Below are positions 51,731 through 61,435 of a DNA stretch of 64,000 bases, piece after piece; the first letter of the stretch is position 1; the number at the start of each line of letters is the position of its first letter. Below the pieces are notes generated by a model. It saw nothing but the letters and a program-made list of their open reading frames with translations, was not told the origin of the DNA and searched no databases. Source of the stretch: Lewinellaceae bacterium (GTDB taxonomy: Bacteria; Bacteroidota; Bacteroidia; Chitinophagales; Saprospiraceae); contig JACJYR010000004.1 of the NCBI GenBank assembly GCA_020636005.1, forward strand, positions 496,001 to 560,000, written 5' to 3'. Position numbers and translations under genes: made by a program.

Positions 51731-53809
51731 CTATTTACCTGGCAGGTAAAACAGCGCCGAATCAGGAATGGCCTGCTTTCCAAAATCCTCCGATTCCCAA
51801 AAAACCTGCAAGCCTTCGCCACCAGTTTTTTCAAAAAAGCGGACAATGATTTCATGGTAACCTGCCTCCAAAACGACCACCTCCGATTTTTCCCGCATCC
51901 CATGTGTCCCATCATTGTCCACGACGGGTCGGTTGTTGATGAACAGGCTGCTGCCGTCGTCAGAGGAAGTGGAGAAAGTGTAAACCCCCGATTTTGGAAT
52001 TTTGACAAAACCACTGAACTGGTAGCCGTAGTGCTCGCCATCATTAGTGGGCTTTAGCTTGAAATTATTGGTGATTCCGCTTGCCACCATTTGCAATTTG
52101 TTGAAATCGGGCAAGGAGTCCCAGTCGCCTTCATAATAGGCAAATGCCAACCCGGCGCTGAATCCCTCCTGCCCGGAAGCCGACTGCGGCCTGACTTTTA
52201 TAAAAGTCCGCTGCAAAGTGCCACTGATGGGCTGGCCTTTTCGAAAGGAACGGGCCGAAACGAGGGAAGTATTTTTGACAGATAGCGGCACTGTGTAAAT
52301 GGCCGATTGAAGGCTCGGCGGGCTGCCGTCCAGGGTGTAATGGATTTCCGAATCGCCCTCCTCATCCCTAATGGCAATCTGTTGTTCATTGATAAATAAA
52401 TCATACTTGGCAACAATTTGCGGGGAAAGGTGGAAATCTGGTTTGCCTTTCAAGGGAAGCACAATGACCGAATTGTTTTTATCGGGTAATACCGTGTCAA
52501 TTTTGACGACCAGGGCATCTTCTTCCCGATGGATTGGCAGTGTCACAACACTTGGAAAGGCTAGGTACTGAGGCCCCATCGGCTCGTTGGCGATGCCGTT
52601 CAAAACAAGCCTTCCGTCTTTTGGCACCTCAAAAACATGGAGGTAGAGGTAAGTGTCGGCCCCTACCCTTTTCATGGTGCAGCGCCCCCAACTGAAGGAC
52701 CCGAAGGGGCTGGCCGATGTGCCATAAATGGCATCCCCATTCTGCTTCATCCAGTCGCCTATTTCTTCCAGGCGCTGGATGCTTTCAGGGGGAAAAACGC
52801 CTTCGGCTGTCGGGCCGATATTGAGCAGGTAGTTACCACCTTTGGAGGCAATGTCGGTGAGGTTTCGAATGAGTTCCCGGGTTGATTTGAAGTTTTTGTC
52901 GGCCTTGTTGTAGCCCCAATTATCGTTCATGGTCATGCAGCTTTCCCAGTCCACGCCGGGCAGCCCAGTGGCCGGGATTTCCTGTTCGGGGGTGCCAAAA
53001 TCACCAGCGAAACCTGCATCGGACATGCCAGCCATGCCGTCACGTCCGCTATCCACCCGGTTGTTGATGATAATGCCGGGTTTCAGGCTGCGCACATAGT
53101 TGTACAGGTCAACGCCCCGATTGTGCGTCCAGGTATTTTCCCATTCGCCATCGAACCAAAGGACGTGGGGTGCTTCTCCATAATTGGTGAGGAGTTCCTT
53201 CAACTGTGCTTTCATGTACTGCACATAGCGCTCGTAATCAGCACCTTCCGTTGAGCGGTCGGTTTCCCAGTTGCGGCGGGGCAGGTAGTCGGGGTGGTGC
53301 CAATCCATGATAGAATGGTAGAAACACAGCTTGATGCCTTCCCGTTGGCAGGCGTCGGCCAGTTCTTTTAAAACATCCCTTTTGAATGGGGTTGACATGA
53401 TATCAAAGTCGGTCTGCTGGCTGTCGAAGATGCCGAACCCATCGTGGTGCTTGCTGGTGATGACGATGTATTTCATGCCGGCGTTTTTTGCCATTTTCAC
53501 CCATGCGTCTGCATTGAATTTGGTTGGGTTAAACTCAGCGACAAACTTGTCGTAAGTCTCCAACGGGATTTTCGCCGAGTGGCGGATCCATTCCCCATAA
53601 GTGTTCACGCCATCCCATTCGCCGGCAGGTACCGCATAAAGCCCCCAATGGATGAACATGCCAAACCGGGCATCCCGCCACCATTCCATGCGCTTGTCCT
53701 TGTCTTTTTTTGACTCTTTCAGGTAGTCCACATTTTTAGGACTGCAACCTACCACCAGGAAAATAGCCCCTGCCAAAAAATAAATTGATTTGTTAAAGTG
53801 GTTTTTCAT
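51731..53809 (-). CDS. GH29 alpha-L-fucosidase lipoprotein with PA14 domain
   Basis: This 692-residue protein has a lipoprotein signal (AIFLVVGC, Cys22). The GH29 catalytic domain (residues 38 to about 400) has MEWWRDARFGMFIHWGLY, SKHHDGFG, and the nucleophile region LWFDGEWE (D220). A beta-hexosaminidase-like C-terminal segment (IHYTLDGSPPS, about 480-560) and a PA14 domain (YTFSTSSDDGSSLFINN, about 590-690), a likely carbohydrate-binding module, follow. It hydrolyses alpha-L-fucosyl links with retention. It is first in a two-gene unit with the GH109-like gene. Confidence 0.93.
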   Translation of the reverse strand: MKNHFNKSIYFLAGAIFLVVGCSPKNVDYLKESKKDKDKRMEWWRDARFGMFIHWGLYAVPAGEWDGVNTYGEWIRHSAKIPLETYDKFVAEFNPTKFNADAWVKMAKNAGMKYIVITSKHHDGFGIFDSQQTDFDIMSTPFKRDVLKELADACQREGIKLCFYHSIMDWHHPDYLPRRNWETDRSTEGADYERYVQYMKAQLKELLTNYGEAPHVLWFDGEWENTWTHNRGVDLYNYVRSLKPGIIINNRVDSGRDGMAGMSDAGFAGDFGTPEQEIPATGLPGVDWESCMTMNDNWGYNKADKNFKSTRELIRNLTDIASKGGNYLLNIGPTAEGVFPPESIQRLEEIGDWMKQNGDAIYGTSASPFGSFSWGRCTMKRVGADTYLYLHVFEVPKDGRLVLNGIANEPMGPQYLAFPSVVTLPIHREEDALVVKIDTVLPDKNNSVIVLPLKGKPDFHLSPQIVAKYDLFINEQQIAIRDEEGDSEIHYTLDGSPPSLQSAIYTVPLSVKNTSLVSARSFRKGQPISGTLQRTFIKVRPQSASGQEGFSAGLAFAYYEGDWDSLPDFNKLQMVASGITNNFKLKPTNDGEHYGYQFSGFVKIPKSGVYTFSTSSDDGSSLFINNRPVVDNDGTHGMREKSEVVVLEAGYHEIIVRFFEKTGGEGLQVFWESEDFGKQAIPDSALFYLPGK

Positions 53810-53843
53810 AAAAAAATATTGTGAGTGTATAAAAAACTGGGAT

Positions 53844-55187
53844 TCAGTTGACCACTACCCTTACGCTGTCAGCAGGGATTCGTTCTTTGAGCCATCCGGA
53901 AAGCCTTTCGGTTGAACCTTTATTGGGCGGTAGTTTAAATTTTGTGAGGGCGATGTGGATGGTGTCCTTTGGATTCCCTTCGCCATTATAGAAAATAGAC
54001 CGCTGAATACAAATTTCCTCAATGTTGTTATCAATTTGGACGGCCTCCCTCGAAATCCTGTCCATCGGCAACTCCTTTAATTTCTGCTGGTAGAGTTCCC
54101 TGGTCAGGAATGCAATCTTTTCGTCCTTGCTTTTAAGGCTGTCGAGGTTGCGGGTCACAAATTCCTCCAGCACCTTTGATTTAATGTCGGCGGCATCGAT
54201 CCCTTTTTCGCCCTGTTTGATGACAAGTTTTACGTCTTTTAAGTCATAGTTTACCAGTTGGTGTTGCAAATTTGATATTGTATTGGAATCCAACAAGGTA
54301 CCCATCAATGAAACCTGGACGGCATTTTCAGGCTCAAAAATAACTTTATAGCGCACCACTTCCGTCGAAGGAAAGTTAAACTCGTCCCTGACAAAACGCC
54401 CTGCCCTTTCTTCAAAAACTGTTTTTAGCACGAGGTTTCTTGCAATATATATGCTTGGTATTATCATCAACACCACGAACACGCCAATTATCGTCCTGAC
54501 TCTTTTTTTCATGTGTGGGCTCATAAATGCCACCTCCTTGAATCCTAAAAACCTGATAATCAGAATAGTGGAAAAGCAAATGAACACGGCATTGATGGAA
54601 AACAGGTAGAATGCCCCGGCAAAATAATTAAGGCTGCCAATGGCAATCCCATATCCCGCTGTACAGAGCGGGGGCATTAGTGCAGTGGCGATGGCGACGC
54701 CAGGGATGACGTTGCCCTTCTCTTTCGAGGCGGTGGCGACGATGCCTGCAAGCCCCCCAAACAAGCCAATGAAAACATCCCATATAGTGGGCGTGGTGCG
54801 GCTCAACAACTCAGACTGCGCATGTTGCAGTGGGCTGATGGCAAAATACAGGGCCGAAGTAGCAACGCTAACGGCTACCATCACCGCCAGGTTTTTAGCA
54901 GACTTCTTTATGAGATCAATGTCGCTGATGCCAATGCCCAAACCAAGGCCCATGATTGGCCCCATGAGTGGGGAAATCAGCATCGCACCGATAACGACCG
55001 CCGTGGCATTGACATTCAGGCCAATGGATGCAATCATAATGGCGAACACGAGCACCCAGACATTGATCCCCTTGAATTCGACATCGCTGCATATATTCTT
55101 AATAATTTCCTGCTCACTCGCCCGGTCGGCAGCCAGGTTGAAGCGGTTTTTTAAAAAAATAAGTGCATTGGACAGGGCTTGTTTCAT
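53844..55187 (-). CDS. DUF389 family membrane protein
   Basis: This 447-residue protein has a block of about six transmembrane helices including the DUF389 core NATAVVIGAMLISPLMGPIMGLGLG and PGVAIATALMPPLCTAGYG. A C-terminal periplasmic or cytoplasmic region of about 190 residues follows. A GTG start 63 bases upstream would add 21 residues; ATG 55187 (MKQALSNALIF) fits better. The family is widespread and its transport or signalling role is unknown. It stands alone between the fucosidase and FemAB-like genes. Confidence 0.88.
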   Translation of the reverse strand: MKQALSNALIFLKNRFNLAADRASEQEIIKNICSDVEFKGINVWVLVFAIMIASIGLNVNATAVVIGAMLISPLMGPIMGLGLGIGISDIDLIKKSAKNLAVMVAVSVATSALYFAISPLQHAQSELLSRTTPTIWDVFIGLFGGLAGIVATASKEKGNVIPGVAIATALMPPLCTAGYGIAIGSLNYFAGAFYLFSINAVFICFSTILIIRFLGFKEVAFMSPHMKKRVRTIIGVFVVLMIIPSIYIARNLVLKTVFEERAGRFVRDEFNFPSTEVVRYKVIFEPENAVQVSLMGTLLDSNTISNLQHQLVNYDLKDVKLVIKQGEKGIDAADIKSKVLEEFVTRNLDSLKSKDEKIAFLTRELYQQKLKELPMDRISREAVQIDNNIEEICIQRSIFYNGEGNPKDTIHIALTKFKLPPNKGSTERLSGWLKERIPADSVRVVVN

Positions 55188-55427
55188 GCTGGTTTGGTTT
55201 GTAAGCAGTTGTTTGAAATCGAAGATTTTCGCCAGTAAATTATTCTGCACACCTGATTACCAAGTGTTTAGCCGAATTTATTGAAAACCAAATAATCTAA
55301 ACTAATTTCAATGGTGTACTGGTAAAGAACCGGCCATCAGCAAAAAGCAGTATTCTCCTTACAGCGTAAAAGTAGGAAGGGAAAGCATAAAGAAAAGCAA
55401 GGAATGGATAATTTGGAATTGGACTGG

Positions 55428-56693
55428 TTAATCTGTTTTTTCCTTAAAAGGGCTCCTCGGAACCCAGTCGGCTGGCGGGCGCAGGTATTCCAGCACAGAT
55501 GGGAGTATTTTATTCATCAGGCGGTTGTTCGCCCGGATGTAGCAGTACATCTCAAATGGCTCGGCGCCAACGGAGCTTTTTATTTCCATAGCAGTGCGGG
55601 CGTAAATGACCCTTTTTTTGCCTTCGGCAATAGCCTGACGGAGCGTATCGTACAACATATTCAGGTAGATCTGGCAGTCTTTGTTGCAATCCTGTTCAAA
55701 GCCTAAAAAGTGCGCTTCCAACTCGTGGTGGTTGTTCAGGGTGGTGCGGTAGCCGACCATTTCCCCGTTGCGGTAGTAGGCGAAAATTTTAAAATCATCC
55801 CCCAATTGGCGCTTCAAATCGGGCATATAGTTTTCGTGCAGCACGACCATGTTGAAATCGGCACCGTCAGCTATTTCCTGGTACAATTCGTAAAGCCGGG
55901 ATTTATAGGTGATAATTTGTGCCTCGTTCAGTTCCCTGATTTCCAGTTCTTCGGCCATGCGGAAAGCACGTTTGGCACGTACCCGGTATTTGGAAGAAAT
56001 GGCCTTCATATAGTCGTCGAAAGTTGTCCAACCTGCCGGAATTTCAAGGACCATATTGGGGTGAAAGGTGAACTCCCTGAATTTTTTGTCCACTAATATT
56101 TTGCCCGTCGCACGGTGTTCTTCGCTCACGTCTTTGATGAAAATGCCGTCAATGTCCACTTTCTGTTCCCCCAAAAAATCCTGTGTCCGTATCAATGCTT
56201 CCTCGACTAGTTCAAAAGCGGCAGCCTTGTTGATTTGGCCATAATCAAAATAAAAGCCGTGCTCGCCTGTGAGCAGCAAGTTGCCGCAGACCAACAGGTT
56301 GTGATCCAACTGACTGACCACCAGTTTTTTAAAGAAACGGGTCAATGCCTTGATCATGCAGGGATAGCCATCGTTGGTGGTTGAATCTTTTACACTGTCA
56401 TCCACCCTGAAATTTGAAACCTGGCAATAAGCTACGCCAATTGGTGCATCATTCTTATAAAAGACGAGATAGCTGAACCGCATCCGCTTGGGCGGGTTGT
56501 CTTCCACTGCCTGCAAATAGGGCGGTTGAAGGAAAATATTTTGATCTGGTTGTGCGGCCTGCCAGTCATGCGCCAATTGGTGGGCACTGGAAAAAATGGA
56601 GAAGTGGAACCCAGGTTTCGACAATTGGTACTTTTTGGGGGCTTGGCCGGGAGCCTTTGGTACAGAAGGCAAAATGGGTATTGCTTGAGGCAT
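55428..56693 (-). CDS. GNAT/FemAB-like acyltransferase-fold protein
   Basis: This 421-residue protein resembles the FemAB/GNAT-like proteins of Bacteroidota. It has two acetyltransferase-like halves, with YCQVSNFRVDD and SSKYRVRAKRAFRMAEELEIR near the middle, and FAYYRNGEMVGYRTTLNNHHELEAHFLGFEQ followed by YLNMLYDTLRQAIAEGKKRV in the second half. Such proteins transfer acyl or aminoacyl groups, but the acceptor is not known here. The frame stays open 40 codons further upstream; MPQAIPILPS at 56693 is a plausible start, but the choice is uncertain. Confidence 0.7.
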   Translation of the reverse strand: MPQAIPILPSVPKAPGQAPKKYQLSKPGFHFSIFSSAHQLAHDWQAAQPDQNIFLQPPYLQAVEDNPPKRMRFSYLVFYKNDAPIGVAYCQVSNFRVDDSVKDSTTNDGYPCMIKALTRFFKKLVVSQLDHNLLVCGNLLLTGEHGFYFDYGQINKAAAFELVEEALIRTQDFLGEQKVDIDGIFIKDVSEEHRATGKILVDKKFREFTFHPNMVLEIPAGWTTFDDYMKAISSKYRVRAKRAFRMAEELEIRELNEAQIITYKSRLYELYQEIADGADFNMVVLHENYMPDLKRQLGDDFKIFAYYRNGEMVGYRTTLNNHHELEAHFLGFEQDCNKDCQIYLNMLYDTLRQAIAEGKKRVIYARTAMEIKSSVGAEPFEMYCYIRANNRLMNKILPSVLEYLRPPADWVPRSPFKEKTD

Positions 56694-57068
56694 AAATCCT
56701 GGATTGTAAGGTGGTCTTTTTACAGCCTCAACGCTTGACAGCCTGGCCGAGCGCTGGCACATTATATGGAGAAAAATCAATGTGGAAAGGCAGAGTACAG
56801 TTGGAACCACCAAGTTGAAAATTTTGACCCGAAGATAACAGGTTAAACAAGTGGTTGGTTTGACGGGAATTTGTTTAACTTAAATTTAAAAGCCCAATAG
56901 ACGCCATAGTTCTCACTATGGAAATTGTTTACGGCTGGACAACAGGAATGTTTTAGCAGTTTTCCACATCGCTGGAGATTATTGCACCCAAGGCCTTGGA
57001 TATCGGGGAAGGGTTTACAAATCGAAGCACATTAGGAAGTCCAGTGAAAATAGTTTTTCCTTTGCTAT
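56694..57068. other. Intergenic region, nothing recognised
   Basis: About 375 bases lie between the FemAB-like gene start and the 3' end of the E1 gene. There is no coding frame, repeat or clear hairpin that I can support. The left part may instead code for an N-terminal extension of the FemAB-like protein. Confidence 0.4.
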
Positions 57069-59489
57069 TCACGAAAACCTCGACGGATCGGCCTCCTTGA
57101 TCATTTCATAGATGGCTTCGCAGATATCCTCCGGGTTTGGCTTGGAGAAATAGTCGCCATCCGAGCCATAAGGTGGTCGGTGGGCCTTGGCCGTCAATGT
57201 CAGCGGGGCCGAATCGAGGTAGCGGTATCCGCCCTGTTTTTCCAACACCTCCTGCATCATGAAGGCAGTGCAGCCTCCGGGCACATCCTCGTCGAAGAAG
57301 AGGATGCGGTTGGTCTTTTTCAAGGATTGGACGATGATTTGTTCCAAATCGAAAGGAAGCAAGGTCTGCACATCTATAAGTTCCACAGAAATACCGAGCG
57401 AATGCAGCGAACCCACTGCTTCCATGGCTACCCGTACACATGAGCCGTAGGTGACGAGCGTTACATCTTCGCCATTTTGCAGGATTTCGGGCACGCCGAG
57501 GGGGACAGTGTATTCCCCGATATTGTCGGGCAGCTTTTCCTTGAGGCGGTAGGCATTCAGGCATTCGACGAGGATAGCCGGGTCATCGCTATGCAGCAGG
57601 GTATTGTACATGCCTGCCGCCTGCACGAAGTTTCTCGGCACCAGAATATACATGCCGTGCAGTGAATTTACCATCATCCCAAGGGGGGAGCCGGAGTGCC
57701 AGATGCCTTCAAGCCGGTGGCCCCTCGTGCGGATAATGGCAGGTGCCTGCTGCAGGCCGTTGCTGCGGTAGCGGAGGGTAGCCAGGTCGTCCGTCAAAGG
57801 CTCAAGGCCATAGATGAGATAGTCGAGGTACTGGATTTCTGCGATTGGGCGGAGGCCCCGCATGGCCATGCCAATGGCCTGGCCTACAATGGTCCACTCC
57901 CGGATGCCGGTATCGAAGATGCGCTCCACGCCGTATTTATCCTGCAAGCCCATAAAGGCCTGGTTGACGCCGCCGATTTTTCCAACATCCTCCCCAAAAG
58001 CGAATAGGTTGTCGTATTTTTCAAATACCCGGTTGAAGAAGTGGTTGAGGATTTCATAGCCGTTTATCATTTGCGAATCCTCAGAATATACGGGTTCGAT
58101 AACGGGCACGTTAAGGGCAGCGTATTTGCTCGAACTGTATAGGTTCGAGTGGTAGCGTTTGTGGGCGAGGTTCCTGGCCCTGTCAAGGAATTCGTTTAAG
58201 TCGGATAGAACAGAAGGCTCTTCATTCTTCAGGGTGAAATGCAATTGCCTTGCATTTTTGACCAGCTCGAAATAAAGCGGGTTTAGCAGTTTACGGCATT
58301 CCTGAAATAGTGCTTCTGCTTTCCCCATGTTTTTGGCGGCGGGCAAAATCGCTTCATAGATAGCCAGTAGCCTGGCATGTTCGTCTTTTACCGGCGAAAT
58401 ATAGGCTTCCCAAGCTCTGTCCCTGCACTCTTTGACGTACTGTTTGGCCCTAATGTGAATGTCGTCGATTTCTTCCTGAGAGGCCAACCCAGCATCCACC
58501 ATCCAGGTACCCATTACTTTGATGCAGTCGTACTCTCGTTCCCACTCCAACCTTTCGGGCGATTTGTACCTTTCGTGGGAACCGGAAGTGGAATGGCCCA
58601 ATTGCTGGGTGCATTCTTCAACATGGATAAGTGCAGGGATGTGGGTCAACCTAACCTTTTCCGCCGCGTCTTCATAGCGCTCGCACAGAGCGGGGTAATT
58701 CCAGCATTTTTCCACGTATATTTCCATCCCTTTGCCATGCTCGTCCAGTTGAAAACCGCTGAGCGCCTTTGAAATACTGCCCTTGGTCGTCTGGTACTCG
58801 ATGGGCACTGAGATGCCGTAGCCATCGTCCCATACAGAGACCAGCATGGGCAACTGCTGCACACAGGCCGAATTCATGGCTTCCCAAAAAACGCCTTCGG
58901 AAGTGCTGGCATCGCCGATGGTGCAGAAACAGACTTCATCTCCATTTTGGGAAAATGAGGTACTATCGGCGAGGGTTGCACTTTCCCGGTATTTTTTGGA
59001 GGCCAGGGCCAAGCCGACCGCCCGTGCCATCTGCCCGCCCGTGCTGGATATGTCGGAAGAAATATTGAAAAGGCTTTTGTGGTCGAGCCACTCGCCGTGC
59101 TCGTCCACGATTGGGGTGGCGAAATGGCTGTTCATCTGCCGGCCTCCCGACCAGGGGTCATTCTCAGCATCGGCGTACAACTGGGCAAAAAACTCTTCGA
59201 CGGTAGAAAGCCCGAGGGCAAACATGAAAGTCTGGTCACGGTAATAACCGGAACGCCAGTCGCCTTTTTTGAAGGCACGGGCCATGGCGACCTGGGGCAC
59301 TTCCTTACCATCGCCCACGATGCCAAATTTAGCCTTGCCGGTGAGCACTTCCCGGCGTCCCAGGATGCTGGCCTCCCGGCTGACGCAGCAAATCCAGAAA
59401 TCTTTAAGGACTTCATTTTTATAGGATTCTTCCAAAGTGGATGCGCCAGGGGAAAGGATATCTGCAATAGGAGATTCAATGGTTAGCAT
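57069..59489 (-). CDS. 2-oxoacid dehydrogenase E1, fused alpha and beta subunits
   Basis: This 806-residue protein joins the two E1 chains. The alpha half (to about residue 430) has YYRDQTFMFALG and the thiamine-diphosphate site GDASTSEGVFWEAMN. The beta half (from about 490) has NGYEILNHFFNRVFEKYDNLFAFGEDVG, the QAFMGLQDKYG motif and LVTYGSCVRVAMEAVGSL. Such fusions are common in Bacteroidota and oxidise branched-chain 2-oxoacids or pyruvate, passing the acyl group to lipoyl-E2. ATG 59489 (MLTIESPIADIL) is preferred; 31 more codons are open upstream. No E2 or E3 is adjacent. Confidence 0.92.
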   Translation of the reverse strand: MLTIESPIADILSPGASTLEESYKNEVLKDFWICCVSREASILGRREVLTGKAKFGIVGDGKEVPQVAMARAFKKGDWRSGYYRDQTFMFALGLSTVEEFFAQLYADAENDPWSGGRQMNSHFATPIVDEHGEWLDHKSLFNISSDISSTGGQMARAVGLALASKKYRESATLADSTSFSQNGDEVCFCTIGDASTSEGVFWEAMNSACVQQLPMLVSVWDDGYGISVPIEYQTTKGSISKALSGFQLDEHGKGMEIYVEKCWNYPALCERYEDAAEKVRLTHIPALIHVEECTQQLGHSTSGSHERYKSPERLEWEREYDCIKVMGTWMVDAGLASQEEIDDIHIRAKQYVKECRDRAWEAYISPVKDEHARLLAIYEAILPAAKNMGKAEALFQECRKLLNPLYFELVKNARQLHFTLKNEEPSVLSDLNEFLDRARNLAHKRYHSNLYSSSKYAALNVPVIEPVYSEDSQMINGYEILNHFFNRVFEKYDNLFAFGEDVGKIGGVNQAFMGLQDKYGVERIFDTGIREWTIVGQAIGMAMRGLRPIAEIQYLDYLIYGLEPLTDDLATLRYRSNGLQQAPAIIRTRGHRLEGIWHSGSPLGMMVNSLHGMYILVPRNFVQAAGMYNTLLHSDDPAILVECLNAYRLKEKLPDNIGEYTVPLGVPEILQNGEDVTLVTYGSCVRVAMEAVGSLHSLGISVELIDVQTLLPFDLEQIIVQSLKKTNRILFFDEDVPGGCTAFMMQEVLEKQGGYRYLDSAPLTLTAKAHRPPYGSDGDYFSKPNPEDICEAIYEMIKEADPSRFS

Positions 59490-59746
59490 AAGCAATGAGG
59501 TCTTAAATTTGGTTAGGCAGTCGGATCTTAGGCTTAAAAATTTGGGGTAACATTTTGAATTTAGGGCGAAACAAAATTCCAAACGGGGGGTTCAGTTGAC
59601 CGCAAAAATATAGATAAGTTTGGTAAAACAGAACCGCCTTTTCCTTTTTGCCCCGAACTTCCCGAAAGCGGACGCCTTTTGGATGGTTAACAACTCATTA
59701 ACTGGCTTGAAATTTTCATTAACTACAACCTTCGGGGTTCGGCCCT

Positions 59747-59754
59747 TACCTTTG
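59747..59754 (+). promoter_or_regulatory. -7 box of the DUF1573 gene
   Basis: TACCTTTG fits TAnnTTTG and lies 39 bases before the ATG. No good TTG at -33 is seen. Confidence 0.45.
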
Positions 59755-59792
59755 TAACATCTTTTAATCATGAACTAAAAATCACGACACTG

Positions 59793-60251
59793 ATGAAAAA
59801 AATCTTTTCAATTTTAGCAACAGTAGCTTTCTTGGCTACCTACTCTTTTGCACAGGATGCTACTACGCCAGCTTCTTCAAATGGTGGTGGCCCGGTGATG
59901 ACCTTTGAAACCACAGAAGTGGACTACGGTGAAATCCTGCAGGGTGCCGATCCGCTCCGTGTTTTCAAATTTAAGAACACTGGCGACGAACCCCTCATCA
60001 TCAGCAAAGCCAAAGGAAGCTGCGGTTGCACCGTTCCGAGCTATCCGAAAGAGCCTATCCTGCCAGGTGAATCCGCCAATATCGAAGTGCGCTACGACAC
60101 CAACCGTATCGGCCCATTCCAGAAAACAGTGACTTTGACCACGAACGAATCAACGCCGGATCACACCCTCAAGATCAAGGGGAAAGTGAATGCCAAGCCT
60201 TCCGAAGACAGCGTTCCGGCCAGCACTCAAGGTTTTGGCAACGGTAATTAA
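59793..60251 (+). CDS. DUF1573 domain exported protein
   Basis: This 152-residue protein has a signal peptide (MKKIFSILATVAFLATYSFAQ) and one DUF1573 Ig-like domain: FETTEVDYGEILQGADPLRVF, FKNTGDEPLIISKAKGSCGCT, PILPGESANIEVRYD. The CGCT motif with two Cys is typical. These abundant Bacteroidota proteins are periplasmic or surface-located and of unknown function. It has its own promoter box upstream and a clear terminator at 60343-60376. Confidence 0.9.
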   Translation: MKKIFSILATVAFLATYSFAQDATTPASSNGGGPVMTFETTEVDYGEILQGADPLRVFKFKNTGDEPLIISKAKGSCGCTVPSYPKEPILPGESANIEVRYDTNRIGPFQKTVTLTTNESTPDHTLKIKGKVNAKPSEDSVPASTQGFGNGN

Positions 60252-60342
60252 AACATAAAGAAGAAGATGGTGAACTGCGGTGCAGTGTATGCTTGAAATT
60301 GAGCCTCCTTGTCCCGCTTTCCATACGGCCATCTTCCGAAGC

Positions 60343-60376
60343 AAAAGCCCTAAGATTGCAAAGTCTTAGGGCTTTT
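60343..60376 (+). terminator. Rho-independent terminator after DUF1573
   Basis: A perfect 13-bp stem (AAAAGCCCTAAGA and its complement) encloses an 8-base loop and ends in TTTT. Confidence 0.8.
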
Positions 60377-60408
60377 CTATTTTCACCCCCGAATCAAACC
60401 TATTCCTT

Positions 60409-61356
60409 ATGTTCTTGAAAAATGCCCAGTCCGGTGAAAACAAATGGTGGCAATATCTGGCGACTATTGCCATTATCGTCGCAGGCAACCTGATCGGGCA
60501 ACTCCCCCTGTTCTTCCTTTACCTGGCTATGGTTTCCAACAGCAATGCCAGTGAAACGGACATTGCCCACATGACGGAAAGCCTCGATTTCACCGCTATT
60601 GGGATCGGCCAGAACCTGTCCCTTTTGCTGGTACTGATGGCCTTCGTTTTTAGCCTGCTTGGTCTTTGGGTGGGCGTTAAATATATCCATAAAAGGCCTT
60701 TCATCAGCCTGATCACCCCATCGAAACGAATCAACTGGGGCAAAATCCTCTTCAGCTTCGGGCTTTGGATGGGACTGACTATCCTGTCCGAACTGGTGTT
60801 CTATGCCCTAAACCCAGAAAACTATTCCCTCCACTTCAAACCTGGACAGTTTTTCGGACTTTTAATCATTGCCATCCTGGTGCTTCCTTTTCAGACTTCT
60901 TTTGAGGAGTTGATCTTTCGGGGATACCTGATGCAGGGCATCGGCCTGATAGGAATCTACAGATGGGTTCCATTGCTTATTTCTTCGGCGGCTTTTGGAC
61001 TCCTGCATTTTATGAACCCGGAAGTACATGCTTTTGGAACGGGGGTTACGATGACTTACTACATCAGCGTCGGCCTGTTCCTTGGTTTTTTAACGTTGAT
61101 GGACGATAGTTTGGAATTGGCCCTGGGCATCCATGCGGCAACCAATATTTATGGGGCCTTATTCGTTACTTTCGACGAATCGGCGCTGCAAACGGCGGCA
61201 CTGTTCCATACACAGTCCGTGAACATGTCGTGGATGCTGGCAGGATTTTTTGTGGCCGCCATTGTTTTCACCTTCATTGCCGCCAAGAACTACCAATGGA
61301 CTGATTGGACTAAATGGTACGCCAAAATTGAAACGCAGCAAATCGGCAAAGTTTAA
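60409..61356 (+). CDS. CPBP family intramembrane metalloprotease/glutamic protease
   Basis: This 315-residue protein has about eight hydrophobic segments and the CPBP (Abi/CAAX-protease) motifs: FEELIFRGYL (E166, E167, R171), then FGLLHFMNPE (His) and a later helix with HAATN. Members cleave membrane-embedded substrates; some process prenylated proteins or peptides in immunity to self-made bacteriocins. No bacteriocin gene is nearby. It starts 32 bases past the DUF1573 terminator. Confidence 0.88.
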   Translation: MFLKNAQSGENKWWQYLATIAIIVAGNLIGQLPLFFLYLAMVSNSNASETDIAHMTESLDFTAIGIGQNLSLLLVLMAFVFSLLGLWVGVKYIHKRPFISLITPSKRINWGKILFSFGLWMGLTILSELVFYALNPENYSLHFKPGQFFGLLIIAILVLPFQTSFEELIFRGYLMQGIGLIGIYRWVPLLISSAAFGLLHFMNPEVHAFGTGVTMTYYISVGLFLGFLTLMDDSLELALGIHAATNIYGALFVTFDESALQTAALFHTQSVNMSWMLAGFFVAAIVFTFIAAKNYQWTDWTKWYAKIETQQIGKV

Positions 61357-61374
61357 CGTTTATCGAACAAGCCA

Positions 61375-61405
61375 TTGATTTTCAAGCCGTTCAAGATTAC
61401 TTTTG
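61375..61405 (+). promoter_or_regulatory. Bacteroidota promoter of the vWA lipoprotein gene
   Basis: TTG at 61375-61377, 20 bases, then TACTTTTG at 61398-61405: a complete match to the TTG-N20-TAnnTTTG form. The ATG follows 30 bases later. Confidence 0.65.
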
Positions 61406-61435
61406 CAAAATAATTTTCAACAATATTTATCAACC

